Positions 16,480 through 25,181 of a stretch of 64,000 bases of DNA are shown piece by piece; positions within the stretch are counted from its first letter, which is position 1; the number at the start of each line of letters is the position of its first letter. The notes under the pieces were generated by a model. The model had not been told where the DNA came from, did no database searches, and saw only the letters and a list, made by a program, of their open reading frames with translations. Source of the stretch: Rhodococcus sp. PAMC28707 (GTDB lineage Bacteria; Actinomycetota; Actinomycetes; Mycobacteriales; Mycobacteriaceae); the NCBI RefSeq assembly GCF_004795915.1, contig NZ_CP039253.1, positions 1,984,001 to 2,048,000 of the forward strand, written 5' to 3'. The translations under genes were made by a program, and so were the position numbers.

Positions 16480-18003
16480 ATGACAGACCCCACGACAGTG
16501 CCGGTGATCATCGGCGTTGCCGATATTCGCTCGGGACGGGCCGGAGCACTCGCTTCGCCGCGGGATCCCCTGGATCTCATCTCCGAAGCAACGATCGCAG
16601 CCCTTGCCGACACCGGAATCGAGACAATCGGCTCCCGCGTGGACACGATCTACGCGGTGAAAACCGCGAGCTGGTCCTACGACGATTTACCTGGCCTGCT
16701 CGGAAAACGTATCGGCGCAGACACCCCGCAAACCTGGACCAGTTCGATCGGCGGCCACTGGCCGACGGCTCTACTCGATCGCATCGGCTCCGAGATCGCC
16801 GACCGATCCTCGTCGGTGGCGCTCTTGGTGGGCGGTGAAGCCCAAGCATCACTGAACGCGTTGATCAAGCTCGGCGCCGATCCGACCACTCGGGGCTGGC
16901 TTGCTGCGCCCGGGGGGCCACCCACCTTCACCTCGGACGACCTCGGCAGCCCCGAGATGCAACGCGCCGGGATACTCGCGCCGACCCGCGTGTACCCACT
17001 GTTCGAGAACCGGTTCAGCTACGAGATCGGCGACAGCCCCCAGCAGTCTCGTGAGTATTCGGCTCGGATGTATGCACAGTTCTCCGAACTTGCTGCCGCA
17101 CACCCGTGCGCGTGGATGTGCACCGCGCGGACATCGGAAGACATCGCCACCAGCGGACCCAAGAACCGGTTGGTCAGCGACGCGTACCCACTGACGATGA
17201 ATGCGATGCCGTTCGTCGATCAAGCTGCCGCAATCGTCATATGTTCACTCGCCGCTGCCCTCGAACTCGGTGTCGCGAAGGACCGCATCGTCTACCTGTG
17301 GGGCGGCGCCGGTGCAACCGAATCTGCAGACGTCCTCGCGCGCAAAGACTTCGGTCGATCGGCAGCACTGACATCCGCCGTCGACCGCACCCTGAAACAG
17401 GCCGAGGTGACAGGTAGCGACCTAGGAATCGTCGACGCCTACAGTTGCTTCCCCGTGGTGCCGAAGCTGCTGATCCAGGCTCTGGGTCTTCCGCACTCGA
17501 CCGTGCCCAGCGTCCTGGGCGGTCACTCCCTTTTCGGTGGACCGCTCAACAGCTACACACTCCACGCGGTCGCCGAGGTCACCCGACTGTTGCGCAGCAC
17601 CGACGTCGCCGCACCGGCACTGGTCCATGCGAACGGTGGCTATCTCACCCATCAGCACACCGTGCTGTTGTCACGCAATCCTCATCGCAACGGGTACGTC
17701 GGCGATCCGAAACCTCACGAGATACCGGCAACCGGTCCACCCATGCTCCACGGTTACGTTGGTGATGCCGATATCGTCACCGCAACAATCGATTTCGAGC
17801 GGGACGAGAGCCCTAAGTCGGCATTGATCATCGCGGTGACCGACGATGGATCACGGGTCGCAGGCCACACCGACTCGAAGGACGCCGCAGAACTGCTTCG
17901 CTACACGCAAGGCGGCGCTCGCTCGCTCGTCGGCGCGCGAATATCGATCACCGACCACGACGGCCGGGTCGCGGTCTCATTGAAAGAAGAGGTACAGCTA
18001 TGA
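16480..18003 (+). CDS. Thiolase-fold acyl-CoA acetyltransferase-like protein lacking the usual nucleophile Cys
   Basis: A 507-residue thiolase-superfamily protein of the actinobacterial group annotated as acetyl-CoA acetyltransferase or lipid-carrier thiolase. Where thiolases carry the acyl-accepting Cys there is TSSIGGHWPTALL, with no Cys. Later blocks are recognisable: DAYSCFPVVPKL, GGHSLFGGPLNSYTLHAVAEV and HANGGYLTHQH. About 100 C-terminal residues form an extra domain (GYVGDADIVTATIDFERD). It may bind acyl-CoA or act with a partner rather than perform thiolysis. I chose the ATG at 16480 because the earlier in-frame TTG lies in the operator. It overlaps the crotonase start by ATGA. Confidence 0.78.
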   Translation: MTDPTTVPVIIGVADIRSGRAGALASPRDPLDLISEATIAALADTGIETIGSRVDTIYAVKTASWSYDDLPGLLGKRIGADTPQTWTSSIGGHWPTALLDRIGSEIADRSSSVALLVGGEAQASLNALIKLGADPTTRGWLAAPGGPPTFTSDDLGSPEMQRAGILAPTRVYPLFENRFSYEIGDSPQQSREYSARMYAQFSELAAAHPCAWMCTARTSEDIATSGPKNRLVSDAYPLTMNAMPFVDQAAAIVICSLAAALELGVAKDRIVYLWGGAGATESADVLARKDFGRSAALTSAVDRTLKQAEVTGSDLGIVDAYSCFPVVPKLLIQALGLPHSTVPSVLGGHSLFGGPLNSYTLHAVAEVTRLLRSTDVAAPALVHANGGYLTHQHTVLLSRNPHRNGYVGDPKPHEIPATGPPMLHGYVGDADIVTATIDFERDESPKSALIIAVTDDGSRVAGHTDSKDAAELLRYTQGGARSLVGARISITDHDGRVAVSLKEEVQL

Positions 18004-18791
18004 CCGAAGTCGTACTCACCGAAACACGTGGTCACACAATGCTCGTGACCATCAACCGACCGGCAGCCGCCAACAGCATCAATGCCGATGTGCACCGCGG
18101 TCTCGGTGAAGCGTGGGAACTGGCGCAAGCCACCGATGAGATCCGAGTGGTGGTGCTGACCGGGGCTGGCGAGGCAACGTTCTGCGCCGGCGCAGATCTC
18201 AAGGCCCTCGGCACCTCCGGACCGGATGGGGTGACGCCGCCCGACACCGCACACTGGGGTTTCGCCGGAGTTGTCAAACACCACATCACGAAACCCATCA
18301 TCGCTGCAGTCAACGGCAACGCACTCGGCGGCGGAACAGAACTCGCGCTCGCAAGCGATCTCGTTGTGGCAGCGGACACGTCGACCTTCGGGCTACCGGA
18401 AGTCAAGCGCGGTTTGATCGCAGGTGCCGGCGGAGTATTTCGACTCGTCACCGCCATCCCACGCGCGGTCGCGCTGGAACTGCTGCTCACCGGTAACGCA
18501 CTGAGCGCCGAGGATGCGCTGCGTTGGGGCTTGGTCAATCGTGTGGTCCCGCAGGCCGAGGTACTGACCACCGCTCTTGCACTCGCCGAGACCATTGCCG
18601 GCGGTGCGCCGTTGGCGGTGCAAGCCAGCAAGACCGTTGCCCGCGGCATCGTCGACGGGGTAGTCCCCAGTGAGGCAGAGGGCTGGGCCCTCACCGAACA
18701 GGCCCTGGCACGGTTGAGTACTTCGGCCGACACGATGGAAGGCATCATGGCTTTCCTGGAGAAGCGTGACCCGATCTGGAGCGGAAAATGA
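18000..18791 (+). CDS. Enoyl-CoA hydratase/isomerase (crotonase family)
   Basis: A 263-residue crotonase. The oxyanion-hole regions are FCAGADLKALG (about residues 61-71) and NALGGGTELALASD (about 107-120). Both catalytic Glu positions are present, the first in GGTELA and the second in GLPEVKRGLIAGAGG, so hydratase activity on 2-enoyl-CoA is plausible. The length is normal. Its start overlaps the preceding stop by ATGA, and its own stop overlaps the acyl-CoA dehydrogenase start the same way, giving a tightly coupled three-gene beta-oxidation unit. Confidence 0.92.
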   Translation: MTEVVLTETRGHTMLVTINRPAAANSINADVHRGLGEAWELAQATDEIRVVVLTGAGEATFCAGADLKALGTSGPDGVTPPDTAHWGFAGVVKHHITKPIIAAVNGNALGGGTELALASDLVVAADTSTFGLPEVKRGLIAGAGGVFRLVTAIPRAVALELLLTGNALSAEDALRWGLVNRVVPQAEVLTTALALAETIAGGAPLAVQASKTVARGIVDGVVPSEAEGWALTEQALARLSTSADTMEGIMAFLEKRDPIWSGK

Positions 18792-19942
18792 CTGCTGCAC
18801 TATTGAATTCATGGGACACCGATGACCGTAAGGCATTGCGCGATCTCACCCGACAGTTCACCACCAAGCACGTCCTTCCCGATCTCGCCACCTGGGAGCG
18901 CAATGGCGAGGTTCCCCGCGAACTGCATCACACTGCGGCCACGCTGGGCCTTCTCGGGGCATCGACTCCCGAAAGTGTCGGCGGGTCGGGCGGTAATGCA
19001 CTCGACATGCTGGCAATCCTCGAGGAGATCATTCTGTCCGGGGGCTCGTCGGGCCTGATCTCGGCGCTGTTCAGTCACGGGATCGCAACCCCGCATATCG
19101 TGTCCTCGGGCAACGACGATCTCATCGACCGATTCGCGCGTCCAGCGTTGGAAGGACGGATGATCGGGGCGCTGGCGATCACCGAACCGGGCGGCGGATC
19201 CGACGTCGCGAACATCTCCACCACTGCCACCCGCGATGGGGACTCCTACGTCATCAACGGCTCCAAGCTCTACATCACCTCCGGTACGCGTGCAGACTTC
19301 GTCACCACCGCTGTGCGGACCGGAGATCGTGGACACGCCGGCATCTCCCTCATCGTGGTCCCCACCACCACAACAGGATTCACCGTGTCCCGACGCCTGG
19401 AGAAGATGGGGTGGCTGTGTTCGGACACCGCCGAACTGTTCTACGACAACGTGCGCGTCCCGGCTCAGAACCTTATCGGCGACGAGGGATCGGGTTTCGG
19501 ACAGATCGCCCAACAGTTCCAAGGTGAGCGACTGTCGTTGGCATTTCAGGCCGTCGCAACCGCCCGTCGATGCCTGAACCTGACCACGGAATGGGTGCGC
19601 TCACGCGAAACCTTCGGACGCCCACTGTCCACCCGCCAGGTCGTGCGCCATCGCATCGCCGAGTTGGCGACCGAAATCACTGCCGCCGAGGAGTTCTGCC
19701 GATCGGTAGCAGTGCGGTGGGTCGACGACGGAGGCATGCTCGCCGAAACAGCGATGGCCAAGAACAACGCGGTCAAAGTCTGCGACCACGCTGTCTACGA
19801 AGCCGTCCAATTATTCGGCGGACTCGGTTGCATGCGCGAGTCAGAGGTCGAACGGCACTACCGCGATGCCCGAGTCCTGGGCATCGGTGGTGGAACTACC
19901 GAAATCATGAACGAGATCATCTGCAAGATGCTCGGACTCTGA
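18788..19942 (+). CDS. Acyl-CoA dehydrogenase
   Basis: A 384-residue flavin-dependent acyl-CoA dehydrogenase oxidising acyl-CoA to 2-enoyl-CoA. The flavin-contact motif is ALAITEPGGGSDV (about 117-129), with a Ser/Thr-rich cofactor patch and the C-terminal RVLGIGGGTTEIMNEII, whose Glu fits the catalytic base. QLFGGLGCM is the family signature near the end. It is the last gene of the TetR-controlled thiolase-like/crotonase/dehydrogenase operon and is convergent with a different acyl-CoA dehydrogenase. The order suggests degradation of a short or branched acyl-CoA. Confidence 0.93.
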   Translation: MTAALLNSWDTDDRKALRDLTRQFTTKHVLPDLATWERNGEVPRELHHTAATLGLLGASTPESVGGSGGNALDMLAILEEIILSGGSSGLISALFSHGIATPHIVSSGNDDLIDRFARPALEGRMIGALAITEPGGGSDVANISTTATRDGDSYVINGSKLYITSGTRADFVTTAVRTGDRGHAGISLIVVPTTTTGFTVSRRLEKMGWLCSDTAELFYDNVRVPAQNLIGDEGSGFGQIAQQFQGERLSLAFQAVATARRCLNLTTEWVRSRETFGRPLSTRQVVRHRIAELATEITAAEEFCRSVAVRWVDDGGMLAETAMAKNNAVKVCDHAVYEAVQLFGGLGCMRESEVERHYRDARVLGIGGGTTEIMNEIICKMLGL

Positions 19943-20087
19943 GTCACTGATCAGTCGTTCGCAGTGGTGCGGGGTGGGGTATTTTCGAGCAATTCGAGTA
20001 TTCCACCGTGCGAGCGCAGCATCGCGAAAATCTGTCGGGCGGTTCGTCGAACTCCATGCCGAGTCGTCATCCTTTTCGTACATGCGA

Positions 20088-21230
20088 TCAAAGGTTCAAG
20101 GAACGTCCGATAATTTCCTTCATTATCTCGGTCGTGCCGCCGTAGATGGTCTGAACACGAGAATCCATGAACGCCTTGGCTACTGGGTATTCTTTCATGT
20201 AACCGTAGCCACCGTGAAGTTGCAGACAGCGGTCGATCAGCTTCACCTGCGCCTCGGTTGTCCACCATTTGGCCATGGCTGCCTCTTGAACGGTCAGCTT
20301 CTCGTCATTGAGTTGTTCGATGAACTTGTCCACGAGGATGCGGACGGCTGTGGCCATCGTGGCCTCCTCCGCCAACACGAATCGTGTGTTCTGAAACTTG
20401 CCGATCGACTTACCGAAAGCCTTACGGTCGCGGCAGTATTGAATGGTGCTCTCCAGGACGGATTCCATGACCGCAGCAGCTACGACTGCGATGGACAACC
20501 GTTCCTGCGGCAGGTTTTTCATCAGATAGAGAAAGCCCTGTCCTTCGTCGCCGAGCATGTTGGCTGCGGGAATTCGGACGTCGGTGAAGCTCAATTCTGC
20601 GGTGTCCTGTGCCTTCAACCCGATCTTGTCGAGGTTGCGGCCACGTTCGAAACCTGGCATTCCTCGTTCCACGACGAAGAGGCTGAACCCCTGTGCTCCT
20701 TTGTCGGGATCGGTGCACGCCACGACGATCACGATGTCTGCGTTGATGCCGTTGGTAATGAAAGTCTTGGAGCCGTTGAGAATCCAATCATCGCCGTCGC
20801 GAACTGCGCGGGTCTTGATCCCTTGCAGGTCGCTACCGGTTCCGGGCTCCGTCATGGCAATAGCAGAGATCAGTTCTCCCGATGCAAATCCCGGGAGCCA
20901 ACGCTGTTTCTGCTCTTCGTTGCAGAGGTCGATCAGATATGGAGCGACGACATCGTTATGGAGCATGAATCCGATACCGCTGTAACCACCCTTGGTGGCT
21001 TCTTCCGTGATGACTACGTTGTATCGGAAGTCTTTGACTCCACCGCCACCGAATTCCTCGGGAACGTCCATCCCGAGAAATCCTTGCTTGCCGGCTTCCA
21101 CCCAGACGTCGCGGTCGACAATATTCTGCTCTTCCCACTTCTCGTGAAATGGCGCGACGTGTTGCGCCAAGAACTTCTTGAAGGATTCCCGAAAGAGCTC
21201 GTGCTCGGGTTCGAAAATAGTACGTTCCAT
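20088..21230 (-). CDS. Acyl-CoA dehydrogenase (long-chain/FadE type)
   Basis: A 380-residue acyl-CoA dehydrogenase. Landmarks are AIAMTEPGTGSDLQGI, the family block LQLHGGYGYMKEYP, and IYGGTTEIMKEIIGRSL carrying the probable catalytic Glu. It is clearly paralogous to the enzyme at 39867-41027, with many identical stretches. I chose the ATG at 21230, which has GGGAGA upstream; the longer frame adds 24 unrelated residues. It lies downstream of the P450 on the same strand with a 190-base gap, so it may have its own promoter. The partner electron-transfer flavoprotein is not in the window. Confidence 0.93.
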   Translation of the reverse strand: MERTIFEPEHELFRESFKKFLAQHVAPFHEKWEEQNIVDRDVWVEAGKQGFLGMDVPEEFGGGGVKDFRYNVVITEEATKGGYSGIGFMLHNDVVAPYLIDLCNEEQKQRWLPGFASGELISAIAMTEPGTGSDLQGIKTRAVRDGDDWILNGSKTFITNGINADIVIVVACTDPDKGAQGFSLFVVERGMPGFERGRNLDKIGLKAQDTAELSFTDVRIPAANMLGDEGQGFLYLMKNLPQERLSIAVVAAAVMESVLESTIQYCRDRKAFGKSIGKFQNTRFVLAEEATMATAVRILVDKFIEQLNDEKLTVQEAAMAKWWTTEAQVKLIDRCLQLHGGYGYMKEYPVAKAFMDSRVQTIYGGTTEIMKEIIGRSLNL

Positions 21231-21420
21231 GCCATCTCCCACTACGTCGATGCACCGTGTCCTTTTCTGAACTCCGTTGCACCCATTGAATTGTCGTACC
21301 AACGATAGAATTCTTCAGAGCCGCCGTCGATGACCCGGACGATCAGGATCGATGACCGCATCCGTCAGCGTCGGCCATCGCAATACCCTTTCGAACTATC
21401 CTGCTTCGCAAGACAGGAGG

Positions 21421-22779
21421 TCATACCTCGCGTCGACGGAGATCGATCGGTTGGCCGTCCGAGGGGAACGGTAACGAGGTGAAGTCCAGTGGTGCAACGT
21501 AATCCGCGCCGACGTGCCAGTCGTATCGGAGCAGCAGGTGATGCATGATCGTTTTGATCTCGGCACCGGCGAACGACATGCCGAGGCACTTGTGTACACC
21601 GCCGCCGAACGGCTCCCAAGCGTAACGGTGCACCTTGTCTTCACGTCTATCGTCCGCGAAGCGCTCGGGATCGAACCGTTCGGGTTCGGGCCAGTACTGC
21701 GACATGTGATGGGTGAAGTGTGGAACCACCGCTGCGTAGCTTCCCGCGGGGACGAAATGCCCCTGTATTTCGGTGTCGTGCACTGCTCGGCGCGCCATCA
21801 CCGGCACCGGCGAGACAAGCCGGAGGCATTCCTTCATGACCAGATCGAGGCTGCTCAGTTCATCGAGATCGCCATAGCTGGGCGCCGACGTTCCCAACGC
21901 GAGCGACTCCGTCCGGCATCTTTCCTGCCACTGTGGGTGCTGACCCAGGTACTGCATCATCGTGGAAATGGTGATCGTGGAGGTGTCGTGGGCGGCCATC
22001 AGAAGGAAGATCATGTGATCGATGACCTCGTCGTCGCTGAAGCGTTGACCGTCCTCCGATTCGATGTGACAGAGCACGGAGAACAGATCGTCCGTTTCGC
22101 TGGCTCGACGTGCCGGTAGGTAGTGCCGGAAGAAGTCCTCGAGCACCTGACGGCCATCGAGCCCCCGCTTCCACCTCGTACCCGGGACCGGGTAGCGGAC
22201 CACCGAGGTAGCCGCTTGCACACAATCGACGAAAGCTTCTTTCACCAAGGCGATTTCGCTGGCGGTAGAGTCTTCCGCGCCGCCCATGAAGATTTCGGTG
22301 GCGAGATCGAGGGTGAGGGTTTTGAGGGCAGTGTAGGCGCGGAATCCGGTTACCGGAGTCCACGCGTCGAGCGCCGAGTCCAGCGCCGGATTGAGCACGT
22401 CCACAGTTTTTTCGAGCCGCGATCGGGTGAACGCCTGCTGCATGATGCGACGGTGCCGCAGATGTTCCTTGGAATCGAGCAGCATCAGACCACCGTGAAA
22501 GAAGGGGCCGATCAGCACCGACCAACCGTCGCCGTTTGCGAATGCCCGATCCTTGTTCTGCAGCACTTCCTGGCACGCGTCCGGCCCCAGCACCGCAACC
22601 CAACGCCTCCCGACCATCGAGAACCACGAGACCTCGCCGTATCGGTCCCATTGCTTTTGCATCAATGCCAGTGGGTCGCGGATGTATTCGAACGAGTGCC
22701 CGACGCCGGGGATCCCGGATCGCCCCGAGATCGGGCGCAGGTTCGAGCCAGCGGGTGGGGCGGCCAGGACTTTGGACAT
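21421..22779 (-). CDS. Cytochrome P450
   Basis: A 452-residue soluble bacterial P450. The haem-binding loop is FGGGVHKCLG near residue 390 with the Cys ligand, the K-helix ExxR is in KECLRLVSP, and the I-helix oxygen-activation motif is AAHDTST, close to the usual AGxDT. GLMLLDSKEHLRHRRIMQQAF matches the C-helix haem-propionate region. It needs a ferredoxin and reductase; an FprA gene lies 5 kb away but no ferredoxin is adjacent. The ATG at 22779 has a GAGG ribosome site, and a 9-bp inverted repeat sits 24 bases upstream, so it is probably repressor-controlled. Confidence 0.93.
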   Translation of the reverse strand: MSKVLAAPPAGSNLRPISGRSGIPGVGHSFEYIRDPLALMQKQWDRYGEVSWFSMVGRRWVAVLGPDACQEVLQNKDRAFANGDGWSVLIGPFFHGGLMLLDSKEHLRHRRIMQQAFTRSRLEKTVDVLNPALDSALDAWTPVTGFRAYTALKTLTLDLATEIFMGGAEDSTASEIALVKEAFVDCVQAATSVVRYPVPGTRWKRGLDGRQVLEDFFRHYLPARRASETDDLFSVLCHIESEDGQRFSDDEVIDHMIFLLMAAHDTSTITISTMMQYLGQHPQWQERCRTESLALGTSAPSYGDLDELSSLDLVMKECLRLVSPVPVMARRAVHDTEIQGHFVPAGSYAAVVPHFTHHMSQYWPEPERFDPERFADDRREDKVHRYAWEPFGGGVHKCLGMSFAGAEIKTIMHHLLLRYDWHVGADYVAPLDFTSLPFPSDGQPIDLRRREV

Positions 22780-22802
22780 CACGAAACCTCGACTTCGTTC
22801 CT

Positions 22803-22826
22803 ATCTGACAGCGCGTCCTGTCAGAT
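22803..22826. promoter_or_regulatory. Probable repressor operator before the P450 gene
   Basis: A perfect inverted repeat ATCTGACAG-N6-CTGTCAGAT lies 24 bases upstream of the P450 start. A third related half (ATCTGTCA) occurs at 22854-22861. The arrangement fits a TetR- or GntR-type operator over the promoter. No regulator gene is immediately adjacent, so the cognate protein is unknown. Confidence 0.65.
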
Positions 22827-22999
22827 GATCGTAGTCTGCGTCACAGTGATCGCATCTGTCAATATGTCGTTCCATGACCCCTCGTACCCGGAGTGAGCGG
22901 CGAACAGCGCGCAGAACTGCGGTGCACGAGATTGCTGGTGGCCGGACTGGCCGAGTTTCGGACAAACTGCGGGACGCTCGAGCAGCGCAGCAGCCTCGA

Positions 23000-23656
23000 C
23001 TACGTTTGCGTGTAGAGAATTTCCTTCGGGTGGCCGTTGGTGAACAGTTCCCAGTACGACTCGGCAATCAAATCCGGATCGAAGAAGGTGCCTGGCTGGA
23101 CTACACCGCCGATGGTCACGATACCCACAGTGATGCCATGCGGTGCCAGTTCCTCGGCCAGGGTGAACGACAGATTTCGCAATCCGGCTTTACCTATCGA
23201 GGCAGACGCTCGCGAAGGGACGGGGTTCAACGCAAGCATGCCGCCGGTGAACAGGATGGTTCCGGACTTTCGTTCGATCATCCCGGGGATGACCTGTTGC
23301 GCGGACGTCAGACCGCCCATGACATTGACTGTGAAGTCGCTCAGTAGCGCCTTTTGCTCCAAGGTCGACGGTTCGCTGATCGTGTTGGATCCCGCGTTGT
23401 AGACCAAGACGTCCGGTGTCCCGAATTCTGATGTGATGCGGCCGAACGCGGAGATCAAGGTATCCGATACCGAGGCGTCGGCAGCGATCCCATGGGCTTC
23501 GATATTTTCCTTCTGGAGTTTTGACACCTGCAACTGCAGTGATTCTGCATTTCTGGCAAGGAGGATAACCGTGAATCCTTTTTTGCCGAACTTCTGGGCA
23601 ATGCCTGCACTTATGCCGGAGCCTGCCCCAACGATTACCACAGTGGACTTGCTCAT
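23000..23656 (-). CDS. Atypical SDR family protein without the classical catalytic Tyr
   Basis: A 218-residue short-chain-dehydrogenase-like protein. The nucleotide loop is GAGSGISAGIA (residues 10-20), followed by LLARNAESL and the NNAG equivalent YNAGSNT. In the active-site region, FTGGMLALNPVPSRASASIGKAGLR, the Lys is present but the residue four before it is Ala, so the classical YxxxK is absent. Related proteins share this gap and their reaction is unclear. The ribosome site AGGAGG is strong. It is upstream of and on the same strand as the P450 but 220 bases away across the P450 operator. Confidence 0.8.
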   Translation of the reverse strand: MSKSTVVIVGAGSGISAGIAQKFGKKGFTVILLARNAESLQLQVSKLQKENIEAHGIAADASVSDTLISAFGRITSEFGTPDVLVYNAGSNTISEPSTLEQKALLSDFTVNVMGGLTSAQQVIPGMIERKSGTILFTGGMLALNPVPSRASASIGKAGLRNLSFTLAEELAPHGITVGIVTIGGVVQPGTFFDPDLIAESYWELFTNGHPKEILYTQT

Positions 23657-23804
23657 CCTGATGACCTCCTGAATAGACCGGGTTCGATGCGCACAGTCTT
23701 CACAGTGTGCGCTCGGTCGGCGCGCTGTACGAACTCAACGTCGGCATCTACGAAAGCGCCGGGCCGGCGATGAGGGGATGCGCTCGCGGGCGGGGGGTGC
23801 TTCG

Positions 23805-25049
23805 TCACTCGTTCAGGACTACCGGCCCGTAGGTGTCGGCGTACTCGAGCGCGAGTTCCAGCTTCAGCCTGTTCGGTCCGATTGGACGGCCGAGCAACTC
23901 CTCGGCGCGCTGAATGCGGTAGCGCACGGTGTTCTTGTGGACGCCGAGGGACCGCGCGGCCGCGTCCGGACTGCGATTCGCCGCCAAATAGCTGCGCAAC
24001 GTACGACGGAGCATCTCCGAGGATGCATCGCTACCGTCGAGGCCGCGGAGTTCACGGGACACCATTGCCCTGGCCGCGCCAGTATTACCTTCGAGCAAGT
24101 GAAGAATCTCGATGTCCGCGTAGTGAATCAGATGGGATCGACCAGGATGAGACTCCGAAACATGCTGAGCAGCAATAGCCTCCGTATGACTCTGACGAAA
24201 TCCTTCGATGCCAACGCCGGGGTTACCGATCGCCATCCGAATGCCGGCCGGAACATCCTCGCCGACGGCCAGCGCAGTAAGGTCCGGTTCGCAATCCGCG
24301 GACATCCATGCCCACAGACCGCGCGATCCAGATGGCACCGTCACCAGTTGCCGAACCCCGATTGTTGCAGCGAGCGAACGGGCAGCGGAATCCAAGAGGC
24401 CGATACCGTCTTCGGCCGGCTCCGGCTGCGAGCCTTCGAACCACAGCACAAGGGCAGTGTTGTGCCGAAGCAACGGGTAGTCCAACCGGTTCGACGCCGT
24501 CCCGATGTCTGCGATCTCACCGCGTATGATCGCCTGCACGGTTTCCGCCCGCCGGGCGAACGCGCCGCTCAATCCCCGTTCTCTCTCTTGCCCGTAGGTG
24601 TCGGCGAGCACCTCCAGTGAGACGTTGAGCCAATGACTTGCCCGCTCCAGCAATCGAATCAGAACTTTCGGTTCCAGAACCGGGTCCGTGATGCGCTCAC
24701 TCGCAGTCTCCGCCGCGAATTTCAGCAGCGCCTTCTGCCCAACGCGGTAGATCTGCATCAGCACCCTCAGATGCATACCCCGGCGAGCGATTGTGCGTGC
24801 AAGATCGTGCGCCGCCGGCGGGGGTTCCACCTCCGAGGATTCACCGGTGAGCCAAACAAGCAATGCGCGTCCCTGCTCACGAGTGCTGATGCCCAAATCT
24901 CTTCGAAGCTCTCGGTCCGCAGCAACCTCGGGGACCTCGGCCGCGATAGCGGCGGCGAAGCGCACAACGAGGCCGTCCAACGTTTCCGGTACCAGCGCCT
25001 CCGCTGCGAAGTCCCGGAGCCAAGCAACGACCATGTCATCAGCGGACAC
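23805..25049 (-). CDS. PucR/CdaR-type transcriptional regulator
   Basis: About 414 residues. The C-terminal 60 residues form the PucR-type helix-turn-helix (SYLAANRSPDAAARSLGVHKNTVRYRI), the middle is a GGDEF-like regulatory core, and the front is helical (RGMHLRVLMQIYRVGQKALLKF). Such proteins usually activate catabolic genes in response to a substrate. I chose GTG at 25049 because it follows GAAGGCGGTG, the same ribosome-site context as the divergent gene; an ATG at 25034 and a longer frame to 25139 are alternatives. It diverges from the aldehyde dehydrogenase operon, its probable target. Confidence 0.85.
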   Translation of the reverse strand: MSADDMVVAWLRDFAAEALVPETLDGLVVRFAAAIAAEVPEVAADRELRRDLGISTREQGRALLVWLTGESSEVEPPPAAHDLARTIARRGMHLRVLMQIYRVGQKALLKFAAETASERITDPVLEPKVLIRLLERASHWLNVSLEVLADTYGQERERGLSGAFARRAETVQAIIRGEIADIGTASNRLDYPLLRHNTALVLWFEGSQPEPAEDGIGLLDSAARSLAATIGVRQLVTVPSGSRGLWAWMSADCEPDLTALAVGEDVPAGIRMAIGNPGVGIEGFRQSHTEAIAAQHVSESHPGRSHLIHYADIEILHLLEGNTGAARAMVSRELRGLDGSDASSEMLRRTLRSYLAANRSPDAAARSLGVHKNTVRYRIQRAEELLGRPIGPNRLKLELALEYADTYGPVVLNE

Positions 25050-25181
25050 GCCGACACCGCCTTCATATTGGACTTCGAACACATATATTGCCGGTTCATT
25101 TAGCCAAACTGGCCAAGAATCGGTGTGACAATTGTGCAATCGTAATAGTCAATGTCTTACATCACAGAAGGCGGTGCTCGC

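Noticed and set aside
22801-23067. An 88-codon minus-strand frame between the P450 and SDR genes
   Set aside because: Arg/Ser-rich with no motif; it covers the P450 operator region and the end of the SDR gene in another frame.
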